The notes beneath the pieces are model-generated. The model saw only the letters and a list, made by a program, of their open reading frames with translations, was not told where the DNA came from and did not search any database. Positions 17,734 to 25,810 of a stretch of DNA of 64,000 bases are shown piece after piece. Positions within the stretch are counted from its first letter, which is position 1. Each line of letters starts with the position of its first letter. Position numbers and translations under genes: made by a program. This DNA is from Micromonospora noduli (GTDB taxonomy: Bacteria; Actinomycetota; Actinomycetes; Mycobacteriales; Micromonosporaceae): positions 1-64,000 of the forward strand of contig NZ_PYAK01000007.1 of NCBI RefSeq assembly GCF_003264365.1, read 5' to 3'.

Positions 17734-18627
17734 ATGCATGGTCTCGACTCGGCACAGCTACGGACGCTCGCGGCGGTGGTGGCGGAGGGCAGCTTCGACG
17801 CGGCGGCCCGGCTGCTGCACGTCACGCCGTCGGCGGTGAGCCAACGGATCAAGGCGCTGGAGGAGACCGTCGGCCAGGTGCTGGTCCGCCGGGCCCGTCC
17901 GTGCGTGGCAACCGATGCCGGCCGTCCGCTGCTGCGCCTGGCCGGCCAGCTCGCGCTGCTCGAACGGGAAGCGCTGGCCGATGCCCGCGGCCCGCTGGCC
18001 GGTGGTGGCCGGATCCGGGTCGCGGTGGTGGTCAACGCGGACTCGCTGGCCACCTGGTTTCCCGCCGCGCTGGCCCGGTTGCCGCAGCGGGCCGGGCTCT
18101 CGTTCGACCTGCGGCAGGACGATCAGGACCACACCGCCGAGCTGCTCCGCGACGGTTCGGTGACGGCGGCGGTCACCGCCCAGCGGGAGGCCGTGCAGGG
18201 CTGTCGCGTGCTGCGACTCGGGGCAATGCGCTACCGCGCGTTGGCCACCCCGGAATTCGCGGCGTCCCACTTCGCCGGAGGATTCACCGCCGCCGCGATG
18301 GCGAGCACCCCGCTCGTGGTCTTCGACCGGAAGGACCGGGTGCAACACCGGTTCATCAGGGCGGTGGTCGGTCGACCGCTCGACCCGCCGGTGCACTACG
18401 TGCCGTCGGTGCCGGCTTTCAGCGAGGCGATCCGGCTCGGGCTGGGCTGGAGTCTGGTGCCGGAACAGATCGCTCAGGCCGACCTGGCCGCCGGTCGGTG
18501 CGTCGACCTCGCGCCGGGCCGACACCTCGACGTTCCGCTGTACTGGCAGCACTGGCGGTTGGAGTCCGACGTGCTGAACGCCCTGACCGCCACCGTCCGC
18601 GCGGTCGCCGCCGAAGCCCTGCGCTGA
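17734..18627 (+). CDS. lysG: LysR-family regulator, LysG/ArgP type
   Basis: A 297-residue LysR-type activator: the N-terminal HTH AQLRTLAAVVAEGSFDAAARLLHVTPSAVSQRIKALEETVGQVLVRR is the ArgP/IciA/LysG subtype, and the effector domain includes RVAVVVNADSLATWFPAAL. LysG proteins activate lysE when Lys, Arg or His accumulates. Position next to divergent lysE and the short shared promoter region support that role. ATG at 17734, probably leaderless. Confidence 0.88.
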   Translation: MHGLDSAQLRTLAAVVAEGSFDAAARLLHVTPSAVSQRIKALEETVGQVLVRRARPCVATDAGRPLLRLAGQLALLEREALADARGPLAGGGRIRVAVVVNADSLATWFPAALARLPQRAGLSFDLRQDDQDHTAELLRDGSVTAAVTAQREAVQGCRVLRLGAMRYRALATPEFAASHFAGGFTAAAMASTPLVVFDRKDRVQHRFIRAVVGRPLDPPVHYVPSVPAFSEAIRLGLGWSLVPEQIAQADLAAGRCVDLAPGRHLDVPLYWQHWRLESDVLNALTATVRAVAAEALR

Positions 18628-18642
18628 CCGCCGCCAGCCGGC

Positions 18643-20400
18643 TCAGGCGATGGTGCAGATGGGGGCACCGGCGGTGATCACGGCGCCGACCTCGGCGCTG
18701 AGACCGCTGACCGTACCCGCCTTGTGAGCGTGCAGCGGCTGCTCCATCTTCATCGCCTCCAGCACCACGACCAGGTCGCCCTCGGCCACGGTGTCGCCGT
18801 CCGCCACCGCGATCTTGACGATGGTGCCCTGCATCGGCGAGGTGAGCGCGTCGCCGCCGACCGGAGCACCGGCCTTGGCACCGCCGCCGCGCCGGGTCGG
18901 CTTGCGGGCGGCGGGTGCCGCGGTGGTCGTACTCCCGCCGAAGCCGGCGGGGAGGCTGACCTCAAGGCGCTTGCCGCCCACCTCGACCACGACGGTGTCG
19001 CGCTCGGCCGGCGCCTCGGCGGCGCCGGCGGCGGCGGCGGCGGTGAACGGCGGCACGGTGTTGTGGAACTCGGTCTCGATCCACCGGGTGTGCACGGTGA
19101 ACGGCTCGGCGGTGAACGCCTCGTCCCGCACGACGAGCCGGTGGAACGGCAGCGCCGTGGCCATCCCGTCGAGGACCATCTCGTCCAGCGCGCGGCGGGC
19201 GCGCTCCAGCGCCTCGGTCCGCGTCTCACCCGTGATGATCACCTTGGCGAGCAGTGAGTCGAAGTTGCCGCCGATCACGTCGCCGGCCGAGATGCCGGTG
19301 TCGACCCGCACGCCCGGCCCGCTGGGCAGGCGCAGCGCGGTGACAGTGCCGGGGGCGGGCAGGAAGTTGCGGCCCGGGTCCTCGCCGTTGATCCGGAACT
19401 CGATCGCGTGCCCGCGCGGCGTCGGGTCCTCGGTGATCCGCAGCTTCTCTCCGTCGGCGATCCGGAACTGCTCGCGGACCAGGTCGATGCCGGCGGTCTC
19501 CTCGGTGACCGGGTGCTCGACCTGGAGTCGCGTGTTGACCTCCAGGAAGGAGATGGTGCCGTCGACGCCGACCAGGTATTCCACAGTGCCGGCGCCGTGG
19601 TAGCCGGCCTCGCGGCAGATCGCCTTGGCGCTCTCGTGGATCTGCGCGCGCTGGGCGTCGGTGAGGAACGGCGCGGGCGCCTCCTCGACGAGCTTCTGAT
19701 GACGTCGCTGCAACGAGCAGTCCCGGGTGCCCACCACGATCACGTTGCCGTGCTGGTCGGCGAGGACCTGCGCCTCGACGTGCCGGGGCTGGTCGAGGTA
19801 CCGCTCGACGAAGCACTCGCCCCGACCGAACGCCGCGACCGCCTCCCGGGTTGCCGACTCGAAAAGCTGGGGGATCTCCTCCATCGTGCGGGCGACCTTG
19901 AGGCCGCGCCCGCCGCCACCGAAGGCGGCCTTGATGGCGACCGGCAGGCCGTGGTCGACGGCGAACGCCATCACCTCGTCCGGGCTGGCCACCGGGTCCG
20001 GGGTGCCGGGGACCAGCGGTGCGCCGGCCCGCTGGGCGATGTGCCGGGCGGTGACCTTGTCGCCCAGGTCGCGGATCGCCTGCGGGGTGGGGCCGATCCA
20101 GGTCAGCCCGGCGTCGATGACGGCCTGGGCGAAGTCGGCGTTCTCACTGAGGAAGCCATAACCCGGGTGTACGGCGTCGGCACCGGCCCGAGCGGCGACA
20201 TCGAGCAGCTTGTCGATGCGCAGGTAGGTCTCGGTCGCGCTGTCCCCGCCGAGTGCGTACGCCTCGTCCGCGAGGGTGGCGTGCAGGGCGTCGCGGTCGG
20301 AGTCCGCGTACACGGCGACGCTGCCCAGGCCGGCGTCGCGGCACGCGCGGATCACCCGGACGGCGATCTCGCCGCGGTTGGCGATGAGTACCTTGCGCAC
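18643..20400 (-). CDS. accA: Acyl-CoA carboxylase alpha subunit (biotin carboxylase + BCCP)
   Basis: A 585-residue protein joining biotin carboxylase (about 1-450) and a biotin carrier domain (about 515-585). Visible are the N terminus [33 protein letters not shown], the ATP-grasp loop [13 protein letters not shown], the active-site region [27 protein letters not shown], and the biotinylation motif [11 protein letters not shown] with Lys551. It carboxylates biotin with ATP and bicarbonate for acetyl- and/or propionyl-CoA carboxylation. GGGAGGAGCC precedes the start. Its partners accE (27730) and accB (35210) lie elsewhere in the window. Confidence 0.92.
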   Translation of the reverse strand: MRKVLIANRGEIAVRVIRACRDAGLGSVAVYADSDRDALHATLADEAYALGGDSATETYLRIDKLLDVAARAGADAVHPGYGFLSENADFAQAVIDAGLTWIGPTPQAIRDLGDKVTARHIAQRAGAPLVPGTPDPVASPDEVMAFAVDHGLPVAIKAAFGGGGRGLKVARTMEEIPQLFESATREAVAAFGRGECFVERYLDQPRHVEAQVLADQHGNVIVVGTRDCSLQRRHQKLVEEAPAPFLTDAQRAQIHESAKAICREAGYHGAGTVEYLVGVDGTISFLEVNTRLQVEHPVTEETAGIDLVREQFRIADGEKLRITEDPTPRGHAIEFRINGEDPGRNFLPAPGTVTALRLPSGPGVRVDTGISAGDVIGGNFDSLLAKVIITGETRTEALERARRALDEMVLDGMATALPFHRLVVRDEAFTAEPFTVHTRWIETEFHNTVPPFTAAAAAGAAEAPAERDTVVVEVGGKRLEVSLPAGFGGSTTTAAPAARKPTRRGGGAKAGAPVGGDALTSPMQGTIVKIAVADGDTVAEGDLVVVLEAMKMEQPLHAHKAGTVSGLSAEVGAVITAGAPICTIA

Positions 20401-20506
20401 CTTCGTGGCTCCTCCCGGGCAGGTTACTGACGGGGAGTGTATCGGCCGCCCTCGGCGGCCCTAACGATCGCTCAGTGTGGGATGCCGCACTGCACCCGCC
20501 ACGGTT

Positions 20507-20522
20507 TAGTCAAACTTGGCTA
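20507..20522. promoter_or_regulatory. PadR operator 1 (upstream of padR)
   Basis: TAGTCAAACTTGGCTA, an imperfect palindrome immediately upstream of and touching the -10 region of padR. It matches site 2 (21160-21175) in the pattern TA-N-TCAA-NN-TTG-N-CTA. Confidence 0.6.
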
Positions 20523-20523
20523 T

Positions 20524-20529
20524 TACGCT
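20524..20529 (+). promoter_or_regulatory. -10 hexamer of padR-like gene
   Basis: TACGCT, 6 nt before the GTG at 20536; it directly follows operator 1. Confidence 0.5.
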
Positions 20530-20535
20530 TGTCGG

Positions 20536-21162
20536 GTGTCTTCGACTCGGATGATGATTCTCGGTCTGGTGCGGTGGATGCAGCCCGTGCACGGCTACGA
20601 CGTGCGCCGTGAGCTGCTGAGCTGGAGCGCCGACAAGTGGGCGAACATACAGCCCGGATCGATCTATCACGCCCTGCGCAAACTCACCGAGGAAGGGCTG
20701 CTCCGCGCCGTCGCGACCGAGCAGGTGGGCGCCCGTCCGGCGCGGACCACGTACGAGGTGACGGTCAAGGGGGAGGACGAGTTCGAGACGCTGCTGCGCA
20801 ACTCCTGGTGGACCATCACCGAGCCCGCCGACCCGTTCGTGGCGGCCTTCTCCTTCCTGCCGGCCATGCCGCGCGCCGAGGCGGCCGCCGCCCTGCGTAA
20901 CCGGGCCAACCTGCTGCGCGCCGGCGTCGAGTCCATGCGCGCCTCGCTGGAGTCGGACTGGGTGCGCAACCGCAAGCCGGCGCACGTCGGCTGGATGTTC
21001 GAGCTGTGGTCGGCGCGGGCGGAGGCGGAGATGACCTGGTGCGAGCGGATCGCCGAGCGGATCGATTCCGGAGTGTCGTACCTGCCTGCTGAGCTGGATG
21101 AAGCGCAGGGTTGGTCGGGGTGGCGGGACGGCGTGGAACCGCTCGACACCGACGCGGAATAA
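20536..21162 (+). CDS. PadR-family transcriptional regulator
   Basis: A 208-residue PadR protein: TRMMILGLVRWMQPVHGYDVRRELLSWSADKWANIQPGSIYHALRKLTEEGLLRAV is the winged-helix domain; the C-terminal helices (residues 100-200, EAAAALRNRANLLRAGVESMRASLESDW) dimerise. It sits directly before an ABC drug exporter, and a near-identical operator occurs before both genes, so it very probably represses itself and the exporter. The GTG at 20536 is preferred over an upstream ATG because of the -10 spacing and family start. Confidence 0.88.
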   Translation: MSSTRMMILGLVRWMQPVHGYDVRRELLSWSADKWANIQPGSIYHALRKLTEEGLLRAVATEQVGARPARTTYEVTVKGEDEFETLLRNSWWTITEPADPFVAAFSFLPAMPRAEAAAALRNRANLLRAGVESMRASLESDWVRNRKPAHVGWMFELWSARAEAEMTWCERIAERIDSGVSYLPAELDEAQGWSGWRDGVEPLDTDAE

Positions 21163-21175
21163 TCAACGTTGACTA
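21160..21175. promoter_or_regulatory. PadR operator 2 (upstream of drrA-like gene)
   Basis: TAATCAACGTTGACTA contains the palindrome TCAACGTTGA and overlaps the padR stop codon. Its right half supplies the TTGACT -35 box of the exporter promoter. Confidence 0.65.
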
Positions 21176-21198
21176 AAAAAGCTATATCGCGTTAGCCT
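21169..21198 (+). promoter_or_regulatory. Promoter of the drrAB-like exporter
   Basis: TTGACT (21169-21174), 18-bp spacer, TAGCCT (21193-21198). The start would be near 21205, leaving about an 80-nt leader ending in AGGAGCAG before the ATG at 21284. The -35 lies inside operator 2. Confidence 0.55.
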
Positions 21199-21283
21199 GC
21201 TGGCGGCACAGCGGGGGAGTGCGCCGTCCGGCGCCGTCCCACCCGACGGCCGGCCCGACCGGCCCGAACGACCAGGAGCAGAA

Positions 21284-22243
21284 ATGATCGAGACCAGGGG
21301 GCTGCGGAAGTCGTTCCGCTCCCGCGCGGGTCGAGAGACGAAGACGGTGGACGCCGTGCGGGGCGTCGACCTTGACGTTGCCAAGGGCGAGATCTTCGGC
21401 TTCCTCGGCCCGAACGGCGCCGGCAAGACCACCACGCTGCGGATGCTCGCCACGCTGATCGAGCCGGACGGCGGCGAGGCCACCATCGCGGGCGCCGACC
21501 TGCGCAAGGACCCGGCCGAGGTGCGCCGCCGCATCGGGTACGTCCCGCAGGGCGGCAGCACCTGGGACGAGTCCACCGCCCGCGAAGAGCTGGTGCTGCA
21601 CGCCCGGATGTACGGCATCAGCAAGGCCGACGCGCAGCGGCGCGCCGCCCGCGCACTGGACGCCTTCCAGCTCACCGAGTACGCCGACCGCAAGTGCAAG
21701 ACCTACTCCGGCGGCCAGCGTCGCCGGGTGGAGATCGCCCTCGGCATCATCCACGAGCCGAAGATCGTTTTCCTGGACGAGCCGACCACCGGCCTCGACC
21801 CGCAGAGCCGCGCCCACATGTGGGACGAGATTCGCCGGCTTCGCGCCGACGGAATGACCGTCTTCATCACCACGCACTACCTGGACGAGGCCGACGCGCT
21901 CTGCGACCGGATCGCGATCATGGACAACGGCGAGGTGGTGGCCGAGGGCACGCCAACCGAGCTCAAGCGGGAGATCTCCGGCGACGTGGTGCTGGTCGGT
22001 CTCGACCTGGCCGCCACCCCGCAGGCCGCCCAGACGCTGGACGGCGAGCCGTACGTCAACAAGCTGGAGACGATCGACGAGGGCGGCCTGCGCCTCTACG
22101 TCGACGAGGGCGCCACCGCCATTCCGCAGGTGCTGCGCCGACTCGACCACGCCGGGCTGGAGCTGCGCTCGATCGAGCTGCACCGACCCAGCCTGGACGA
22201 CGTCTTCCTCACCAAGACCGGCCGCTCGCTGCGCGAGTCCTGA
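21284..22243 (+). CDS. DrrA-family ABC exporter ATP-binding protein
   Basis: A 319-residue ATPase of the daunorubicin-resistance DrrA type: Walker A GPNGAGKTTTLRML, Q-loop VPQGG, signature YSGGQRRRVEIALG, Walker B IVFLDEPTTGLDPQSR, switch His TTHYLDEAD, and the C-terminal DrrA domain ending HRPSLDDVFLTKTGRSLRE. It energises the membrane partner encoded 18 bp downstream. The whole unit is probably induced when PadR releases operator 2. The exported compound is unknown. Confidence 0.9.
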   Translation: MIETRGLRKSFRSRAGRETKTVDAVRGVDLDVAKGEIFGFLGPNGAGKTTTLRMLATLIEPDGGEATIAGADLRKDPAEVRRRIGYVPQGGSTWDESTAREELVLHARMYGISKADAQRRAARALDAFQLTEYADRKCKTYSGGQRRRVEIALGIIHEPKIVFLDEPTTGLDPQSRAHMWDEIRRLRADGMTVFITTHYLDEADALCDRIAIMDNGEVVAEGTPTELKREISGDVVLVGLDLAATPQAAQTLDGEPYVNKLETIDEGGLRLYVDEGATAIPQVLRRLDHAGLELRSIELHRPSLDDVFLTKTGRSLRES

Positions 22244-22261
22244 CCACCGGAGACGACTCTC

Positions 22262-23017
22262 ATGAAATTCGCCCGTGACACGTGGCTGATCTTCCAGCGC
22301 CAGACCCAACTCCTGCTACGCAATCCGGTCTGGGTCTTCGTCGGCGTGTTCCAGCCGGTCATGTACCTGCTGCTCTTCGCCCCGCTGCTCAAGCCCGCAC
22401 TGAACGCGCCGACCCAGGCGGCCGCGTACAAGATCTTCGTACCGGGTCTGCTGGTGCTGCTGGCCATCTTCGGTGGCCTGTTCCAGGGCTTCGGCCTGAT
22501 CGCCGAGCTGCGAGCCGGCGTCATCGAACGCTCCCGGGTCACCCCGATCAGCCGGCTCGCCCTGCTGCTCGGCCGCTCGCTGCGCGACGTGGTCTCGCTC
22601 ATGGTGCAGGCGGTCATCATCACGCTCCTGGCGCTCATCTTCGACCTGCGGGTGTTCATCGGGGACCTGCTGCTGGCGTACCTGATGCTCGCCCTTATCG
22701 CCCTCATGACCTCGGCCGTCTCCTACGGCGTCGCCCTCAAGGTCAAGAGCGAGGACGCGCTGGCCCCGCTGATGAACACCGTGGCGCAGCCGGTGCTGCT
22801 GCTCTCCGGCATCCTGCTTCCGCTGACCTTCGCACCCGGCTGGTTGCAGGGCATCGCCAACTGGAACCCGTTCTCCTGGGCGGTCGACGGCACCCGGGCG
22901 CTGTTCGCCGGTGACCTGGGCAGCGACAAGGTCTGGCAGGGCCTCAGCATCACCGCGGTCCTCGCCGCGCTGGGCGTCTACTGGGCCGCCCGCCAGTTCG
23001 CCCGCAGCGTCCGCTGA
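22262..23017 (+). CDS. DrrB-family ABC-2 permease
   Basis: A 251-residue ABC-2 type membrane protein with six helices (LLRNPVWVFVGVFQPVMYLLLFAPL, IFVPGLLVLLAIFGGLFQGFGLI, LMVQAVIITLLALIFDL, LLLAYLMLALIALMTSAVSYG, PVLLLSGILLPLTFAPGWLQGIANWNPFSWAVDGTRALF, and a last helix). The loop LPLTFAPGWLQGIANWNPF is characteristic of DrrB-type permeases. It forms the export channel with the ATPase before it. A strong hairpin terminator follows at 23038. Confidence 0.9.
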   Translation: MKFARDTWLIFQRQTQLLLRNPVWVFVGVFQPVMYLLLFAPLLKPALNAPTQAAAYKIFVPGLLVLLAIFGGLFQGFGLIAELRAGVIERSRVTPISRLALLLGRSLRDVVSLMVQAVIITLLALIFDLRVFIGDLLLAYLMLALIALMTSAVSYGVALKVKSEDALAPLMNTVAQPVLLLSGILLPLTFAPGWLQGIANWNPFSWAVDGTRALFAGDLGSDKVWQGLSITAVLAALGVYWAARQFARSVR

Positions 23018-23037
23018 CGCCGCCTTCGCCGTTCCTT

Positions 23038-23075
23038 GATATTGGGGTGTCCCCTGGTGGGGACACCCCAATATC
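23038..23075. terminator. 17-bp perfect hairpin, bidirectional terminator
   Basis: GATATTGGGGTGTCCCC, loop TGGT, and its exact complement (23059-23075). It separates the exporter operon from the convergent O-methyltransferase gene. Confidence 0.8.
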
Positions 23076-23113
23076 CGTGTTCGGCGTTGCCGACGGTCAG
23101 CGATTGTCGGCGG

Positions 23114-23767
23114 TCAGCGGACGCGCGCGAGGGTGAGGCCGTCCGCGATCGGCAGCATCACCGGGTCCACCCGTACGTCCGCGAGGACCTCGTCGTTGAA
23201 CGCGGCGATGGCCCGGTCGCCGGCGTCCTGCGGGGCGATGACCCGCCCGCCACGCAACACGTTGTCGACGGCGATCACTCCACCCGGACGCATCCGGGGC
23301 ACCAACTCCGCCCAGTAGATCGGGTAGCCGGTCTTGTCCGCGTCGATGAACGCGAAGTCCAGGTGCCGCTCGTGCGGCAACTCCCGCAGCCCGTCCGCAG
23401 CCGGGCCGATGCGCAGGTCGATCAGATCCTGCACGCCGGCCCGCGCCCAGTAGCGCCGGGCGATTCCGGTGAACTCCTCGGAGATGTCGAAGCAGGTCAG
23501 TCGCCCACCCTCGGGCAACCCGCGGGCGATCGCCAGCGACGAGAGCCCGGTGAACGTGCCGACCTCGACGGCCTGCCGCACGTCGAGCAGCCGGGTGAGG
23601 AATGTCAGGAACGCGGCCTGCTCCGGAGCCACCTGCATGGTGGCGTGCTCGGGCAGCACCGCCCGGGTCTCCTCGGCCAGGTCACGGATGATCTCGTCCG
23701 GCGGGGAGCCGTGTGCGACCAGATAGGCGTGCAGCTCGTTGGTGAGCGGGATCGACTTGGTGGTCAT
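23114..23767 (-). CDS. Class I O-methyltransferase (CCoAOMT-like)
   Basis: A 217-residue SAM-dependent O-methyltransferase of the caffeoyl-CoA/catechol type: SAM motif AVEVGTFTGLSSLAIARGLPEGGRLTCFDISEEFTGIAR, metal and substrate region HLDFAFIDADKTGYPIYWAELVPRMRPGGVIAVDNVLRGG (D-A-D-K). The substrate is unknown. Its ATG at 23767 overlaps the stop of maf in an ATGA, so the two genes are translated together. Confidence 0.88.
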   Translation of the reverse strand: MTTKSIPLTNELHAYLVAHGSPPDEIIRDLAEETRAVLPEHATMQVAPEQAAFLTFLTRLLDVRQAVEVGTFTGLSSLAIARGLPEGGRLTCFDISEEFTGIARRYWARAGVQDLIDLRIGPAADGLRELPHERHLDFAFIDADKTGYPIYWAELVPRMRPGGVIAVDNVLRGGRVIAPQDAGDRAIAAFNDEVLADVRVDPVMLPIADGLTLARVR

Positions 23768-24432
23768 GACCGGACGTTACCGAGCGGCTCGACCGTTTGG
23801 CCGCCCGGCGCGACAGTCGTCCACAGGTCGGTGATCCGCAGATCCAGCTCGGCGAGGAGCTGGCGCAGCAGCGGCATCGACAGCCCGACCACCGTCCCCG
23901 GGTCACCCTCGATCCGTTCCACGAACGGCCCACCCAGCCCGTCGATCGTGAACGCGCCAGCCACCGCCAGCGGCTCACCCGTGGCCACGTACGCGGCGAT
24001 CTCGTCGTCACTGATGTCGGCGAAGTGGACCGTGGTCGACGCGACCGCCTCCGCCCGCCGACCCGCAGTAACGTCGACCAGGCAGTGCCCGCTGTGCAGA
24101 ACGCCGCTGCGTCCCCGCATCCGCAGCCACCGCCGAGTCGCATCAGCCGCATCCGCCGGCTTGCCGAGGATCTCCCCGTCGAAGGCGAGCACCGAGTCGC
24201 AGCCAATCACCAACGTCCGCTGATCGGCGGTCGGGTTCAGCCGGGTCAACACCGCCTGCGCCTTCAGGCGAGCCAACTCCAGGCACAACTCCTCGGCCCG
24301 CTCGGTCACCACCAGGGACTCGTCCACCCCGCTGACCAGCACCTCCGGCTCGACGCCGGCAGCCTGGAGCAACTTACGACGGGCAGGGCTCGCCGAAGCG
24401 AGCACGAGGCGGAGCGGCAAAGTCTCAGACAC
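23764..24432 (-). CDS. maf: Maf-family nucleotide pyrophosphatase
   Basis: A 222-residue house-cleaning nucleotidase: LVLASASPARRKLLQAAGVEPEVLVSGVDES (the S-x-S-P-x-R motif and substrate loop), LVIGCDSVLAFDGEILGKPADAADATRRWLRMRGRSGVLHSGHCLVD, and AGAFTIDGLGGPFVERIEGDPGTVVGLSMP. Maf proteins hydrolyse non-canonical or modified NTPs to NMP and pyrophosphate. The GTG at 24432 lies 7 nt after TAACGT (24440-24445), probably leaderless. In related actinobacteria maf often follows accB-accE; here these genes lie apart. Confidence 0.9.
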   Translation of the reverse strand: MSETLPLRLVLASASPARRKLLQAAGVEPEVLVSGVDESLVVTERAEELCLELARLKAQAVLTRLNPTADQRTLVIGCDSVLAFDGEILGKPADAADATRRWLRMRGRSGVLHSGHCLVDVTAGRRAEAVASTTVHFADISDDEIAAYVATGEPLAVAGAFTIDGLGGPFVERIEGDPGTVVGLSMPLLRQLLAELDLRITDLWTTVAPGGQTVEPLGNVRS

Positions 24433-24500
24433 CAGCCCGACGTTACCGCCCAGCTCTCACCAAGACCGACACCCCGCCCAGCACCCACCGCCCGACCGCC

Positions 24501-24576
24501 GGCCGGGCGTCCTTGCGGTCGGGCGTCCTTGCGGTCGGGCGTTCTTGCGGTCGGGCCCCTGCGGTCGGGCGCCCTT
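24501..24576. repeat. Tandem 16-bp repeat (GCGGTCGGGCGTCCTT type)
   Basis: Units at 24501 (partial), 24515, 24531, 24547 (14 bp) and 24561 carry GCGGTCGGGCGTCCTT with small changes. They abut the left arm of the palindrome at 24576. Confidence 0.8.
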
Positions 24577-24652
24577 GATCCACTCGACTTTCAGAAAGAC
24601 GCGCTATCCCGTCGCCCCGGACACCGCGATTTCCTGAAAGTCGAGTGGATCA
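24576..24652. repeat. 19-bp perfect palindrome arms, TGATC-ended
   Basis: TGATCCACTCGACTTTCAG (24576-24594) pairs exactly with 24634-24652 around a 39-nt loop that itself has complementary CGCG ends. It lies between two genes on the same strand (maf start, mycosin end). A TGATCGATCA palindrome follows at about 24662. Confidence 0.85.
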
Positions 24653-24668
24653 CGGCTTCGTTGATCGA

Positions 24669-25808
24669 TCAGCGACTGATTCTGGGCGGCGGATCATCAC
24701 CACGCCGGCGTCGTCGCGCCATCACGGCCCACCCAACCCCGGCAGCCACGAGCACCCCGAGAGTGGCCAGGCCGCGCGCAGTCGCGCTATCGCTTTCGTC
24801 ACCTGACTGAGCGCCAGCCGTCGTGGTCGGGCCAGCACCGGCCGGAGCGCTCACCGATTCAAACCCGAGCGGCGGTACGTCTGCCGTCAGCGCCGCCACA
24901 AGATCGATCACTCCGTAGCCGTACTCGTCGTCGCGCCCAGGAGGTCCCTTGTCGACGGCGGTGGCCGTGAGCCGGTGCGCCACCTCCCGGGCCGGCAGGT
25001 ATGGGTACTTGGACCTGATCAAGGCAGCCGCGCCCGCGACGATCGCCGTCGCGCTCGATGTACCAGTCCCCTTCGAGTATTTCCCGCCGTAGCTGGTGCT
25101 ATAGATGTCAACCGCAGGAGCGACCACATCGATATTCGGTCCGGTGACCGAGATGGCGGCATGTTGTCCAGCGCGATCGACACCCCCGACCGCGATAACA
25201 CCCTGTTCGCTGGCCGGATATCCGACGATTTGATCTCGGGGGAGATTGCCGACACCGGCCACGATGACGATATCTGCGGCGAGGGCTCCCCGGATCGCTT
25301 CACGTAGCCGGGAGCTGCTGCCGCCTACAGACGAAATGCTAATTACGTCGGCACCGTTTGCGATCGCGTAATCGATGCCCTGCGCCAAATCGTCGGGCTG
25401 GCCATCCCCGTTCGGCGGGGAATCGAAGATTGGTAAAATCTTCGATTCTGGCGCTATGCCTAGAGCCCCAGAGCCTGCGCCTTGACCGTGAGCCGCAATG
25501 AGTCCGGCCATGGATGTACCATGACTGTCCAAATCCCTCCTGCCGTCACCGTTTCCGCCAGGAATGACATCTGTTCCTGGAAGCAGGTTATTGCGTAGGT
25601 CGGGATGGGGGTCTACCCCCGTGTCTGGAACGGCGACTACGACCCCATTGCCGCGACTTATGCCTTGAGCCTTAGGTATCTTTAGATAGTCAAGGTGCCA
25701 TTGCTCTCGCCGAATTAAAGCAGCGGGGCTTGTGGGTGCAGGCGCTACTACTGGCGGTGCCATCGCTAGTAGCGCGCAAGCTGCCGTGAGTGGTCCCCTG
25801 AGTCCCAT
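24669..25808 (-). CDS. Mycosin-like subtilisin protease (type VII secretion-associated)
   Basis: A 379-residue S8 protease with signal peptide (residues 7-25), catalytic Asp62 (VPDTGVD), His96 (DSHGTSMAG), Ser251 (GTSSATAIVAGAAAL) and oxyanion Asn in GVGNLP. After a Ser/Thr-rich stalk, one C-terminal membrane helix (LATLGVLVAAGVGWAVMA) and a basic tail anchor it outside the membrane. This is the MycP architecture of ESX systems. The ATG at 25808 is 2 bp after the preceding stop, so it is co-translated with the WXG/PPE-like gene. Codon use from about 25.0 kb is less GC-rich than in neighbours. Confidence 0.88.
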   Translation of the reverse strand: MGLRGPLTAACALLAMAPPVVAPAPTSPAALIRREQWHLDYLKIPKAQGISRGNGVVVAVPDTGVDPHPDLRNNLLPGTDVIPGGNGDGRRDLDSHGTSMAGLIAAHGQGAGSGALGIAPESKILPIFDSPPNGDGQPDDLAQGIDYAIANGADVISISSVGGSSSRLREAIRGALAADIVIVAGVGNLPRDQIVGYPASEQGVIAVGGVDRAGQHAAISVTGPNIDVVAPAVDIYSTSYGGKYSKGTGTSSATAIVAGAAALIRSKYPYLPAREVAHRLTATAVDKGPPGRDDEYGYGVIDLVAALTADVPPLGFESVSAPAGAGPTTTAGAQSGDESDSATARGLATLGVLVAAGVGWAVMARRRRRGDDPPPRISR

Positions 25809-25810
25809 CT

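Noticed and set aside
20471-20491. CRP-like site near accA/padR (TGTGGGATGCCGCACT)
   Set aside because: Only 7 of 10 bases match; GTG-N8-CAC of this quality is expected by chance several times in 64 kb.
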